From positions 62,001-126,000 of the forward strand of contig NZ_FNNJ01000002.1 of assembly GCF_900106565.1 (NCBI RefSeq): a stretch of DNA of 64,000 bases. The letters run 5' to 3'. Of the stretch, positions 35,501 to 42,952 are shown one piece after another. Numbering within the stretch: the stretch's first letter is position 1; each line of letters begins with the position of its first letter. The position numbers were made by a program, and so were the translations under genes. The notes under the pieces are model-generated. The model saw nothing but the letters and a program-made list of their open reading frames with translations. It searched no databases and was not told where the DNA came from. This stretch comes from Lutibacter oricola. GTDB taxonomy: Bacteria; Bacteroidota; Bacteroidia; Flavobacteriales; Flavobacteriaceae.

Positions 35501-35845
35501 GGTAATTTACCAGCATTAATTGGTTTTACAACACCAGGATTTGATACCGATTTAGTATATACTTGGTATAACTCATCAGATGATGGAAATACGTATAACG
35601 ACCTAGATATTTGGGTTAAAGATATTTCATATGTGCGTATTAGCAGCATTAAATTAGGGTATGCTTTGCCAAAAAAATATCTTGAAAAATTAAAAATAGC
35701 AAGCTTAAATTTCAATTTAGAAGGACGAAATTTATTTGTTCTAGGTACCAATTACGATGGTTTTTTTGATCCAGAAACATATGGTAGTATTTATTCTCAA
35801 CCAATTCCTAAAATTATATCACTAGGATTTAATCTTTCTTTTTAA
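32549..35845 (+). CDS. SusC/RagA-family TonB-linked outer membrane protein
   Basis: A 1098-residue outer-membrane importer. The signal peptide is IYLLIFIPSLLVAQ. A CarboxypepD_reg-like domain at about 20-105 (ISGKVLDATMQMPIVGASVYV) contains an unusual insert, NKTKIDGVIEGSMLGSTTDF, before the conserved NGEFTLKV. The SusC TonB-box region is EEVVLTGYQKIEKRKMTSS. The plug has VDQMLTGQISGVVIQA, KISIRGTSTLSGSSEPLWV and LKDASATSIYGARAANGVIV. The rest is a 22-strand-type barrel ending PIPKIISLGFNLSF. The partner SusD gene follows after 10 bases. The protease upstream suggests peptide uptake, as known for RagAB, rather than glycans, since no glycoside hydrolase is nearby. Confidence 0.96.
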   Translation: MKKLIYLLIFIPSLLVAQKQKVISGKVLDATMQMPIVGASVYVSSAIIGNKTKIDGVIEGSMLGSTTDFNGEFTLKVSEGIKYILVSYMGFETEKIAVSSTSEGLIIKLKEKSEMLEEVVLTGYQKIEKRKMTSSYAKVNIEEIQQAGVANVDQMLTGQISGVVIQATNGAPGAPAKISIRGTSTLSGSSEPLWVLDGIPLEGSDIPDDYTDKDNIDNLESYAIAGLNPEDIESITVLKDASATSIYGARAANGVIVITSKRGKKGDMKVNFNATSFITQKPDFDKLNLMNSSQKVDFELMLASRSDLKYQQDRGEVARILNSFNEYDNFSNNGFLSISSEAQNAINNLKNTNTNWGDQIYQMALNQQYSLSLSGGNDKSDYYFSTGLFDEKGTTKGTGQKRYNITLKNNFSLNDKLKVGVALFGSQNKTYSYITGADAYTNPSYYSRTANPYLKVKDENGNYVYDPDLIERSDLNLDYNILEERENTDYELISNSIKSIFDVNYKLNDKIHFYSQLGLQLDFNKTEKYGDKNSYYTRKYEQKSRYSVDGTNYAYFLPEGGIIQNWDTDAFQYNWKTTANYNTSFNDINELDIMLGTEFRRNENTEIHTKGFGFNSNTLTTTPITDDRALGNSSFETYKKTYNENAYASFFGTASYTYDKKYTVFGSLRYDGSNLFGVDPKYKYLPLWSLAGSWNVFKEAFMDNVNVVNDLKIRGSYGVQGNIDKTTSPFVVGEYYSTSILPGVTEETIRALNAPNGKLRWEKTVSSNVGFDLGLLKNKIYISGDYYYRKSTDLIGLKSVPLESGYNFINTNWATVSNRGFELAINTRNITTPNFKWTTSLNISHNKSLVDEIEIREEDFKPSIKGYSVNAIFAIKTAGIDSNGLPLFWKDGKKVSAVDFYNLENGTDGSQLTREEHRNLYSYVGDGTPKFSGGFINNFKYKQFNLRVSTSFNIKQTVKSSPSYHPTLVEPGKNYSTEILKAGTGNLPALIGFTTPGFDTDLVYTWYNSSDDGNTYNDLDIWVKDISYVRISSIKLGYALPKKYLEKLKIASLNFNLEGRNLFVLGTNYDGFFDPETYGSIYSQPIPKIISLGFNLSF

Positions 35846-35855
35846 AAATTAAATA

Positions 35856-37175
35856 ATGAAAAACTTAAAATACATATATCTAATTTTTATTCTAACTTTT
35901 ATTGCTTGCGATGATTATTTAGATATTGAACCTGTAGGTCAAGTAATACCAAAATCGGTAGAAGAGTATAGAAGCTTTTTAACATCGGCTTATTCAACTT
36001 CAAAAGAATATAAAGTACTTACAACTTATAGAGCAGATGAGTTAAGCTTAGATAGCAACGTAAATGGTATAGAGCAATATGAAGATATTTTTATTTGGAA
36101 TGATTTAAATCCAAGTCCGTTAACAAGTGCTTTTCCGTATGCTAGTTTATATAACACAATTTTTTATACAAACCATATAATTAATAATTCGGAAACTATT
36201 GAAGGTATTCAATTAGAAAAAGAGCAGTTATTAGGTGAAGCTTATGCTTTAAGAGCTATGCAATATTTTGAACTACTTAATATGTATGCAAAACCATATA
36301 ATAAAGCTACAGCAGGTGTAGATTTAGGAGTGCCAATAACTACAGAATATGATTCAGATAAAAATTATCCAGTTCAAACAATAGAAACTGTTTATACTTT
36401 AATATTAAATGATATAGAAACTGCTGAATTATTAATAAATGTAGAAAAACAAGAATTAGGTTATAATTATAGATTTTCTAAAGTAGCTATTAAAGCATTT
36501 AAAACTCGTGTGTATTTATATATGCAAGAATGGCAAAAGGCAATAAATGTAGCAACTGAAGCTTTGGTTATTAATGGAGATATACAAGATTTGAATTCGG
36601 ATATTTCAATCTTACCTTCTGAGTATAGTTCGGTAGAATCTATATTAGCTTTAGAAAAAATAGCTTCTTTCGATATTGCTAATAATACAACAATTTCAGA
36701 CAACTTGATTAGTAGTTATATACAAGGTAACGATTTACGTTTTTCAATTTATTTTTCAGAAAATACAGACGGAACTTATAGTTCAAATAAAAGCGCAGAT
36801 ACAAAGTTTAAATGCTCCTATAGAACATCTGAGTTATACTTAACTATTGCAGAGAGTTTGGCTCAACTTGGAGAAGATGATTTGGCTAAACAAAAATTAA
36901 TAGAATTTGCTAAAAATAGATATACAGCTTTAGGTTGGGAAGCATACAAAACGAAGTTAAACTCATTAAACTCTGCAGATTTATTAATCGAAGTATTAGA
37001 AGAGCGAAAACGAGAATTTGCAATTGAAGGGCACAGGTGGAATGATTTAAAGCGAACAACTCAGCCAAAAATAAAGAAGGTTTTTAATGGAGTATTATAT
37101 GTTTTAGAACAAAATGATAGCAGGTATGTAATTCCATTTCCAAATGACGCAATTATTAATAATCCAAATTTATAA
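35856..37175 (+). CDS. SusD/RagB-family nutrient-binding lipoprotein
   Basis: A 439-residue surface lipoprotein that should cap the SusC barrel and bind substrate. The lipobox is in YIYLIFILTFIACDDYLDI, and the acidic residues right after the cysteine (CDDYLDIEP) resemble a surface-export signal. SusD-type helical repeats include QLLGEAYALRAMQYFELLNMYA, YTLILNDIETAELLI and RFSKVAIKAFKTRVYLYMQEW. The C-terminal LIEVLEERKREFAIEGHRWNDLKRT is the family's closing signature. It is somewhat shorter than glycan-type SusD proteins (often about 550), which is closer to smaller RagB-like forms. It is likely co-transcribed with SusC. Confidence 0.95.
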   Translation: MKNLKYIYLIFILTFIACDDYLDIEPVGQVIPKSVEEYRSFLTSAYSTSKEYKVLTTYRADELSLDSNVNGIEQYEDIFIWNDLNPSPLTSAFPYASLYNTIFYTNHIINNSETIEGIQLEKEQLLGEAYALRAMQYFELLNMYAKPYNKATAGVDLGVPITTEYDSDKNYPVQTIETVYTLILNDIETAELLINVEKQELGYNYRFSKVAIKAFKTRVYLYMQEWQKAINVATEALVINGDIQDLNSDISILPSEYSSVESILALEKIASFDIANNTTISDNLISSYIQGNDLRFSIYFSENTDGTYSSNKSADTKFKCSYRTSELYLTIAESLAQLGEDDLAKQKLIEFAKNRYTALGWEAYKTKLNSLNSADLLIEVLEERKREFAIEGHRWNDLKRTTQPKIKKVFNGVLYVLEQNDSRYVIPFPNDAIINNPNL

Positions 37176-37261
37176 TAAATAAAAACATTATAATTCATTG
37201 TTATCTTGTGAGTTGTAATTAATAATAAAAAAGATAAAAAACAATTTTAAATATTTTAATT

Positions 37262-38287
37262 ATGAGAAAAATTTATTCAATTTTATGTTTGTTTGTAGCT
37301 GTTGTTGCAGTTTCTTGTTCAAGCGATGACGATGACGTATTATCAACTTTAAACAGCATAGATGCATTCGAAATCAATTTTGAAGGTTTAACAGCAGATG
37401 ATGTAACGTATGATTTAGGAAACACAATTACTATAAGTGTACCTTTTCAAACAAGTTTAGAAAATTTAGTTGCAACAATTGGTGTTTCTGAAAACGCAAC
37501 GGTTTCACCAGCTTCAGGAGCAGCAGTAACATATGTGGATGGAGAGCCAACGTTATTTACTGTAACGGCACAAGATGGTGAATCTACCAAAGTTTACAAT
37601 GTTATTATTAATGTTCGTGGAGAAGTTGGAAGTGGATCTAGAATTGAAACATATACAGTTGCAGATGCTTGGGGAGAAAATTCTGTAACTACTTATACGT
37701 ATGCTGCTTCTAATTTTGTAAGTGAAACTTCAAAAGAAGAAGATGATTGGGGAACAATGATTACTACAGTAACTGCATTTATTTATAATGATAAAAACCA
37801 AGTTATTGAAACTAAAGTTGAAGCGGATGCAAAAAGTACAGTTTATGAATATAATGCTGACGGACAAATTATTGCTGGAGTATACAAAATAGATGATGTT
37901 TTAACACATACATATACTTATACTTATAATACAAATGGAGATTTAACTTCTGAAGTAAGAACTGACCACACAGATTCTGACGCAACTTCTGAAGTTTTAT
38001 TTACTATTGAAAACGGAAACGTTTTAACTGAAAACAAATATGGATCAGATTATGTTGCTACATATGATGATAAAAACAACCCATTTAAAGGAGTTTATCC
38101 AGCAGCTTTTGCAGCAATTAAAGTTGGAGTTCAAAGTGTAAATACAAATAACCCAATTACAGGAACAATTGCTGATGCAGATATTACATATGAGTATAAT
38201 GCAGATAACTACCCTTTAAATTCTTCATACACTTATTTTGATGGAGCTGCAACAGTTACAAAAACATTTACGTATTACGCGGAATAA
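37262..38287 (+). CDS. surface lipoprotein with DUF5018-like domain and YD-like repeats
   Basis: A 341-residue lipoprotein. The signal is YSILCLFVAVVAVSC, followed by SSDDDD, which matches the S(D/E)3-type lipoprotein export signal described in Bacteroidota, so surface exposure is likely. Residues about 30-125 form a beta-sandwich of the DUF5018 type (FTVTAQDGESTKVYNVIINV). Residues 150-340 contain degenerate YD/RHS-like repeats (FIYNDKNQVIETKV, YEYNADGQIIAGVY, YTYNTNGDLTSEV, YEYNADNYPLNSSY). It lies 86 bases behind SusD and ends at a strong terminator, so it is probably the third outer-membrane part of the uptake locus, perhaps a ligand-binding accessory. Confidence 0.75.
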   Translation: MRKIYSILCLFVAVVAVSCSSDDDDVLSTLNSIDAFEINFEGLTADDVTYDLGNTITISVPFQTSLENLVATIGVSENATVSPASGAAVTYVDGEPTLFTVTAQDGESTKVYNVIINVRGEVGSGSRIETYTVADAWGENSVTTYTYAASNFVSETSKEEDDWGTMITTVTAFIYNDKNQVIETKVEADAKSTVYEYNADGQIIAGVYKIDDVLTHTYTYTYNTNGDLTSEVRTDHTDSDATSEVLFTIENGNVLTENKYGSDYVATYDDKNNPFKGVYPAAFAAIKVGVQSVNTNNPITGTIADADITYEYNADNYPLNSSYTYFDGAATVTKTFTYYAE

Positions 38288-38319
38288 TTAAATCAACCTC
38301 AACCCCTTTTTTTAATTTA

Positions 38320-38350
38320 AATAAGCACTCTAATTAGAGTGCTTATTTTT
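38320..38350 (+). terminator. loop-free palindromic terminator after the DUF5018-like gene
   Basis: A 28-base perfect inverted repeat, aataagcactctaa/ttagagtgcttatt, is followed by Ts. It lies 32 bases past the stop. An in-frame GTG at 38339 in this hairpin is therefore not a credible start for the next gene. Confidence 0.85.
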
Positions 38351-38365
38351 TATAAAATTATTAAA

Positions 38366-39001
38366 ATGAATAAATACCATAACATAGTTTTTTTAGTGTT
38401 GTTAATAGTAGTTAATAGCTGTAATACAAGTTCTGGAATAACAAACGAAAACGAACAAGTATTGTCCAATAAAGATTTATTAATAAAAACGTACTCTGAA
38501 GTAGTAATACCTTTATTTAAACAATTTGATGTAGAAATACCTACTGATTTTGTTGTAGATGAAAAAGATTTAACAATAAACGCAGGTGCATCTTTTGGTT
38601 ATGTTGAAGTAAGTAAAGGACTAATAAACTCAAATAAAAGGGATGTTCAAATTTTTGTTCTAGCGCACGAGTTGGCACATATTGTAACCTTAAAACAAGC
38701 TAGTTTATTTAATTTAAAGGGTAGTATTCCCAAAGGAACAGAAACTAATGATTACCAAAAATCTGAATATTTGGCAGATTTAATTGCATTTCATCTAATA
38801 AATACCAAATTAACAGATCAAAATGAAGCTTTAATTTTGAATTTTAATTATTTAGAAAGCCTATTTGGACCACAATCCTTTACCCATCCTTCAGGAATAA
38901 ATAGAATTAAATTTCTAAACGAATACTTAAGTATGTGCAATGGAGTAAATAATAATGAAATATTTAAATTGTTATTTATTAAAATTTGGAAGATGGATTA
39001 A
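38366..39001 (+). CDS. M48-like zinc metalloprotease lipoprotein
   Basis: A 211-residue lipoprotein, with the start set at the ATG at 38366. The signal NIVFLVLLIVVNSC has cysteine at about 19, with no acidic export signal after it, so it likely faces the periplasm. The zinc motif HELAH is at residues 101-105. A downstream KSEYLADLIAFHLI supplies the third ligand glutamate, and THPSGINRIKFLNEYL is a typical M48 C-terminal motif. The family includes periplasmic quality-control proteases. Placed just beyond the SusCD locus but after a strong terminator, it may be expressed separately or by read-through. The ligands look complete. Confidence 0.78.
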   Translation: MNKYHNIVFLVLLIVVNSCNTSSGITNENEQVLSNKDLLIKTYSEVVIPLFKQFDVEIPTDFVVDEKDLTINAGASFGYVEVSKGLINSNKRDVQIFVLAHELAHIVTLKQASLFNLKGSIPKGTETNDYQKSEYLADLIAFHLINTKLTDQNEALILNFNYLESLFGPQSFTHPSGINRIKFLNEYLSMCNGVNNNEIFKLLFIKIWKMD

Positions 39002-39050
39002 CCATTTTTGGCATTTTTATTGTATTATAGATTTTAAATAAAACAATTAT

Positions 39051-39323
39051 ATGAGTAAAAAATATAAATTGCTATTACTAGGACTTTTGTTTGATGGTAT
39101 TGGAATGTTATCATTTGTTATTCCAGTAGTAGGAGAATTTTCAGATGTAATTTGGGCACCAGCTTCGGCATTTTTAATATATAAAATGTATAAAGGCACC
39201 GAAGGTAAAATAGGTGGGTTGGTAACTTTTGTGGAAGAAGCAGGTTTTTTTGGAACTGACTTTTTACCAACATTTACATTAACGTGGGTTTATAAGTACT
39301 TAATAAAAAAAGGAAAGGATTAA
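39051..39323 (+). CDS. small integral membrane protein of unknown function
   Basis: A 90-residue protein with hydrophobic segments at about 6-26 (LLLLGLLFDGIGMLSFVIPVV) and 33-45 (WAPASAFLIYKMY), plus a weaker third at 66-82. The motif GLLFDGIGMLSFVIPVVGE and the repeat of charged DxxWAP are familiar from hypothetical proteins in flavobacteria, but I know no function. It follows the M48-like gene by 49 bases on the same strand. Its stop codon overlaps that of the converging gene in a TTAA at 39320-39323, with no terminator visible. Confidence 0.75.
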   Translation: MSKKYKLLLLGLLFDGIGMLSFVIPVVGEFSDVIWAPASAFLIYKMYKGTEGKIGGLVTFVEEAGFFGTDFLPTFTLTWVYKYLIKKGKD

Positions 39324-39628
39324 TCTTCTTTAAAAAACCTTTTAAAACCAATTCTAGAAAGCATTTTTTTAGTAAAATTCCAAAAGAATGTATATTGACC
39401 AAAACACCAACCAAAAATAGGAAGCGTAGTTTGGTAAACAGCAAATACTAAAATAATTCTAACAGGCCAAAATAACCAAGGGTTTGTTGTTTCGGAGTTT
39501 AACCCAATAAATTCTGTTAATGGTTTAGCTATATAAGCAGCAAAAGAACCGTTTATTGAAAACACAATAAGGATTAGAATTATTTGAAAGTTCGAAGTAA
39601 CACCCCAACGTTGCTTAAGTTTTTCCAT
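39320..39628 (-). CDS. small membrane protein (DUF6787-like)
   Basis: A 102-residue protein with the N-terminal motif MEKLKQRWGVTSNFQIILIL, which I recognise from a flavobacterial family usually labelled DUF6787. Two or three membrane segments are visible: IILILIVFSINGSFAAYIA, WPVRIILVFAVYQTTLPIF and possibly the FGQYTFFWNF end. The C-terminus is basic (KKMLSRIGFKRFFKED). The function is unknown. Some databases may tie it by name to diacylglyceryl transferase, but the short sequence lacks that enzyme's core, so I would not use that label. Confidence 0.75.
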   Translation of the reverse strand: MEKLKQRWGVTSNFQIILILIVFSINGSFAAYIAKPLTEFIGLNSETTNPWLFWPVRIILVFAVYQTTLPIFGWCFGQYTFFWNFTKKMLSRIGFKRFFKED

Positions 39629-39646
39629 TTTTTTAGTTTAGCGAGG

Positions 39647-39654
39647 CAAAAATA
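39647..39654 (-). promoter_or_regulatory. -7 promoter element (TATTTTTG) of the DUF6787-like gene
   Basis: An exact TAnnTTTG match on the minus strand, ending 18 bases before the start codon. The only CAAA near the -33 position lies about 25 bases away, slightly too far. Confidence 0.4.
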
Positions 39655-39681
39655 CATTTTAATTTTAAATATAAAAATGCA

Positions 39682-39720
39682 AAAAAAAAGGTTTAGCTAA
39701 TTAAAGCTAAACCTTTTTTA
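39682..39720 (-). terminator. rho-independent terminator of the DUF937 gene
   Basis: The stem ggtttagct/agctaaacc has a six-base loop and is flanked by a long A run on the left and Ts on the right. It lies 18 bases past the minus-strand DUF937 stop. Confidence 0.88.
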
Positions 39721-39737
39721 ATATTTATTGCAGTTGT

Positions 39738-40376
39738 TTATTTTCCAAATAATCCACCTAATAAACCACCAAGTCCACCTTGTTTTTTATTACCGCCAAG
39801 TAACATTCCAGCAACATCATCAATCATACTTCCATCACCATCAGCATCTAATAATTTAGAAACTAAACTTTGTTGTTCATTTGAAGCTCCACCAAGCATA
39901 CCACCTAATAAATCTCCAATTCCATTTTGGTCAGCAACACCTTGTTGACGTGTTTCTTTTCCTAAAGCTCCCATAACTAAAGGTCCAGCAACTTTTAAAA
40001 TATTCATTGCGCTTCCTAAATCAATTCCACTAGACTTACTAACAGCTTGTGCAACATTTTGTTCACGACCACCAAAAACATGTCCTAAAATACCAGCTCC
40101 ATCTTGTAAAACATCTTCATCAACTCCACCGCCACCTAGAATAGATCCTAAGTTATCCATAATTCCACCACTATGCTTTTCGTTTCCTAGAGCACTTAAT
40201 AAACCTGCAGCACCTTCAGGAGATGAAGCATTGTTTTTCATTGCACCTAAAATTAAAGGAAGTGCTGCGCCTAAGGCATTAGCTGTTTTTCCTTCATCTT
40301 GTCCAAATTGTTTACTAGCACCGCTAATAAGAGTTTTTCCTAAATCACTATTCAGTAAGTCTAAAATTCCTGCCAT
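39738..40376 (-). CDS. DUF937 domain-containing protein
   Basis: A 212-residue protein. The N-terminus AGILDLLNSDLGKTLISGAS and the segment TANALGAALPLILGAMKNN are the DUF937 signature, a helical family related to YidB. The protein is rich in glycine and short hydrophobic repeats (GGIMDNLGSILGGGG, GIGDLLGGMLGG, GLGGLLGGLFGK), with an acidic DADGDGSMIDD segment resembling a calcium loop. There is no signal peptide. The function is unknown. It has its own terminator and lies divergent to a small outer-membrane barrel gene with 167 bases between. Confidence 0.88.
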   Translation of the reverse strand: MAGILDLLNSDLGKTLISGASKQFGQDEGKTANALGAALPLILGAMKNNASSPEGAAGLLSALGNEKHSGGIMDNLGSILGGGGVDEDVLQDGAGILGHVFGGREQNVAQAVSKSSGIDLGSAMNILKVAGPLVMGALGKETRQQGVADQNGIGDLLGGMLGGASNEQQSLVSKLLDADGDGSMIDDVAGMLLGGNKKQGGLGGLLGGLFGK

Positions 40377-40543
40377 TTTAATTTTTTTAATTGATTAATA
40401 TTATGCTAAAAATATATAAAATATATTCATAACTACATTAACTATGACACAAATTAATAATTAGGTCACATTAAATAATAAATGGTATTTGTTTGTGTGG
40501 CATAAACCTTGCTATTTTAAAATAAACTTAAAAATATATAATA

Positions 40544-41032
40544 ATGAAAAAAATAATTTTATTAACATTTTTACTAGTAGGAATGTTACAGACAAGTTTT
40601 GCGCAAGATATATCAAATAACGCATTAGGAATTAGATTAGGAGATAATGATGGTTTTGGAGGAGAAATATCATACCAGCATAAAATAAATCATGAAAACA
40701 GGTTTGAGCTCGATCTTGGTTATAAAGATAAAAAGGAATATAGCGCTTTTAAACTATCGGGTATTTATCAATGGGTTTGGAATATAGATGGAGGTTTTAA
40801 TTGGTACGCAGGGTTTGGTGCAGGAATTGGATCTTGGAGTTATAGTAATGGTTATGAAACTGAAGAGGATGACGGCTTATTTTTAAACGCAGATGGAAAT
40901 GTAGGTATCGAATATAATTTTAGAGCACCTTTTTTAATATCGTTAGATTTTAGACCAGAAATAGGAGTTTTAGGAGATTATGGCAAAGACACTGATTTAG
41001 ATTTGGCATTATCAATTAGGTATCAATTTTAA
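40544..41032 (+). CDS. small outer membrane beta-barrel protein
   Basis: A 162-residue exported protein with signal peptide IILLTFLLVGMLQTSFAQ. It then shows regular alternating aromatic strands (GGEISYQHKINHENRFEL, YSAFKLSGIYQWVW, NWYAGFGAGIGSWSY, FLISLDFRPEIGVLG) and ends in LALSIRYQF, with a terminal phenylalanine as expected for BAM substrates. The length suits an eight-stranded OmpX/OmpW-like barrel. The ligand or role is unknown. Upstream, a TTTG at about 40489 and a TATTTTAA about 17 bases on could be a degenerate promoter. A terminator follows. Confidence 0.8.
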   Translation: MKKIILLTFLLVGMLQTSFAQDISNNALGIRLGDNDGFGGEISYQHKINHENRFELDLGYKDKKEYSAFKLSGIYQWVWNIDGGFNWYAGFGAGIGSWSYSNGYETEEDDGLFLNADGNVGIEYNFRAPFLISLDFRPEIGVLGDYGKDTDLDLALSIRYQF

Positions 41033-41054
41033 GTATTTTTAGTTAAATTTATTG

Positions 41055-41080
41055 AAAAGCACTTTAAGTGCTTTTTTTTA
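41055..41080 (+). terminator. rho-independent terminator of the small barrel gene
   Basis: The stem aaaagcactt/aagtgctttt has a one-base loop on paper and is followed by a T run, 22 bases past the stop. Confidence 0.85.
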
Positions 41081-41142
41081 TGTCTTTAAAACACTTATTT
41101 ATAGAGTATTTTTTATCTTTCCAGATAATTTAAAAACACTGA

Positions 41143-42447
41143 ATGAAAAAATTAGCGCTTCATTGGCAAATATTAATAGGAATGGTAGTTGGTGTGTTAT
41201 TCGGTTTAGGAATGACTCAATTTGAAGGAGGAAAAGAAATAGTACAAGATTGGGTAAAACCATTTGGAAAAATATTTATAAACTCATTAAAATTAATTGC
41301 AGTACCATTAATATTAGCTTCGTTAATAAAAGGTGTTTCAGATTTAAAAGATATCTCGAAGCTTTCTCGAATGGGAGGAAGAACTATTGTAACTTATATT
41401 TTAACTACTGTAATAGCCGTTTCTATTGGTTTAATGTTAGTTAATGTTATTAAACCAGGTAATTCAATTTCCGAAAAAACAAGGCAAGAGTTAGTTGAAA
41501 ATTATAGTAGTAATACAGCTAAATACAAAGCCGAAGCAGCAAAACAGCAGAGTAGTGGTCCGTTACAAGCATTGGTTGACATTGTGCCCGATAATATTTT
41601 TGGAGCAGCAACTAATAATAAAAATATGTTGCAAATAATATTTTTTGCTATTTTCTTTGGAATAGGATTGATATTAATACCGCAGGAAAAAGCAAAACCA
41701 GTTAAGCAATTTTTTGATGGTTTTAATGAAGTTATACTCAAATTAATAGATTTAATTATGTTAGCAGCACCTTATGGTGTTTTTGCATTGCTAGCAGCTT
41801 TAGTTGTAGAATCACCTAGTACAGATTTATTTAAAGCCTTGGTTTGGTATGCATTTACTGTAGTTTTAGGCTTGTTATTAATGATAGCGTTTTATAGTTT
41901 GCTAGTTTGGTTATTCACAAAAAAAAATCCTTCAACATTTTTTAAAGGAATTTCCCCAGCACAGTTATTAGCCTTTTCAACTAGTAGTAGTGCAGCTACT
42001 TTACCAGTTACAATGGAACGTGTTACCGAACATTTGGGTGTAGATGAAGAAGTAACTAGTTTTGTATTGCCAATTGGAGCAACTATAAATATGGATGGCA
42101 CAAGTTTGTATCAAGCAGTAGCCGCCGTGTTTATTGCCCAAGCTTTTGGTATGGATTTAAGTTTTGGAGTTCAGTTAGGTATTATTGCCACAGCAACATT
42201 AGCAAGTATTGGTTCAGCAGCCGTTCCTGGTGCAGGTATGGTTATGCTAGTAATTGTTTTAGCCCAAGCAGGTATTCCAGAAGCAGGCTTAGCATTAATT
42301 TTTGCTATAGATAGACCTTTAGACATGTGTAGAACAACAGTTAATGTTACTGGTGATGCGTCGGTTTCTATGTTAGTAGCAAAATCTATAGGTAAATTAG
42401 GCAAGCCAAAAGTAAAAGATTGGGACGATAATTACCCTAAAAGCTAG
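41143..42447 (+). CDS. dicarboxylate/amino acid:cation symporter (DAACS family)
   Basis: A 434-residue inner-membrane transporter of the GltPh/GltP fold, taking up dicarboxylates or acidic amino acids with Na+ or H+. The N-terminal scaffold helices begin WQILIGMVVGVLFGLGM. The HP1 serine-rich tip is AFSTSSSAATLPVTMERV. TM7 NMDGTSLYQAVAAVFIAQAFG carries the NMDGT cation motif, and TM8 LDMCRTTVNVTGDASVSML keeps the Asp and Arg that bind the substrate's acidic side chain. The arginine favours an acidic substrate over neutral amino acids. TATCTTTC at 41114, one mismatch from the -7 consensus, lies 22 bases upstream. It is convergent with the next gene, one base apart. Confidence 0.95.
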   Translation: MKKLALHWQILIGMVVGVLFGLGMTQFEGGKEIVQDWVKPFGKIFINSLKLIAVPLILASLIKGVSDLKDISKLSRMGGRTIVTYILTTVIAVSIGLMLVNVIKPGNSISEKTRQELVENYSSNTAKYKAEAAKQQSSGPLQALVDIVPDNIFGAATNNKNMLQIIFFAIFFGIGLILIPQEKAKPVKQFFDGFNEVILKLIDLIMLAAPYGVFALLAALVVESPSTDLFKALVWYAFTVVLGLLLMIAFYSLLVWLFTKKNPSTFFKGISPAQLLAFSTSSSAATLPVTMERVTEHLGVDEEVTSFVLPIGATINMDGTSLYQAVAAVFIAQAFGMDLSFGVQLGIIATATLASIGSAAVPGAGMVMLVIVLAQAGIPEAGLALIFAIDRPLDMCRTTVNVTGDASVSMLVAKSIGKLGKPKVKDWDDNYPKS

Positions 42448-42448
42448 T

Positions 42449-42856
42449 TTATAAAAACCGTTTTTTTAATTCAGGAGAGGGAATCATACAGCTCTCTTTT
42501 TTACCGTACCACTTATACCTGTTTTTAGCAATGTAATTATATACAGCATTTCTAATAAATTTAGGCACAATAATAAAAGCATACATCCAATTAATTGGAG
42601 TTCTTAAATATTTTGAAATTCTTAGTGCAGCACTAGAATTGCTATATAACTTGTTGTTTTCAATATATAAAATTGAACTTAAATCATTTTTTTTTGAAGT
42701 AAACTGTAACAAAATTTCTTTTGCGGCGTCTGATTGAAGTGAGGCAAATAAAAAACGCTCTTTTGTATCGTGTTTTATAATAAAATTTATTGATGAATTG
42801 CATAGGTTGCAAACTCCATCAAAAAGTACAATAGATTTATTATTTATTTTTTTCAC
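42449..42856 (-). CDS. thiol-disulfide oxidoreductase DCC family protein (DUF393)
   Basis: A 135-residue cytosolic protein with the family motif IVLFDGVCNLCNSSINFIIK, giving the DxxCxxC centre that names the DCC family. It continues FLFASLQSDAAKEIL, a conserved RISKYLRTP segment, and NAVYNYIAKNRYKWYGK near the C-terminus, all usual for DUF393. It resembles a thioredoxin fold, but the redox partner is unknown. The stop is one base away from that of the transporter on the other strand, with no terminator between. Confidence 0.9.
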   Translation of the reverse strand: MKKINNKSIVLFDGVCNLCNSSINFIIKHDTKERFLFASLQSDAAKEILLQFTSKKNDLSSILYIENNKLYSNSSAALRISKYLRTPINWMYAFIIVPKFIRNAVYNYIAKNRYKWYGKKESCMIPSPELKKRFL

Positions 42857-42952
42857 CGGGTAAAGTTACATATTTCAATTAAGAAGTTTTTAACATAATA
42901 TTAATACCCATAATGAGCATCAATTCATATTTTCGTTTAAAACAACAACCAA

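Noticed and set aside
38339-38365. GTG start of the M48-like lipoprotein
   Set aside because: It lies in the arm of a strong hairpin terminator, and the ATG at 38366 gives a standard lipoprotein signal.
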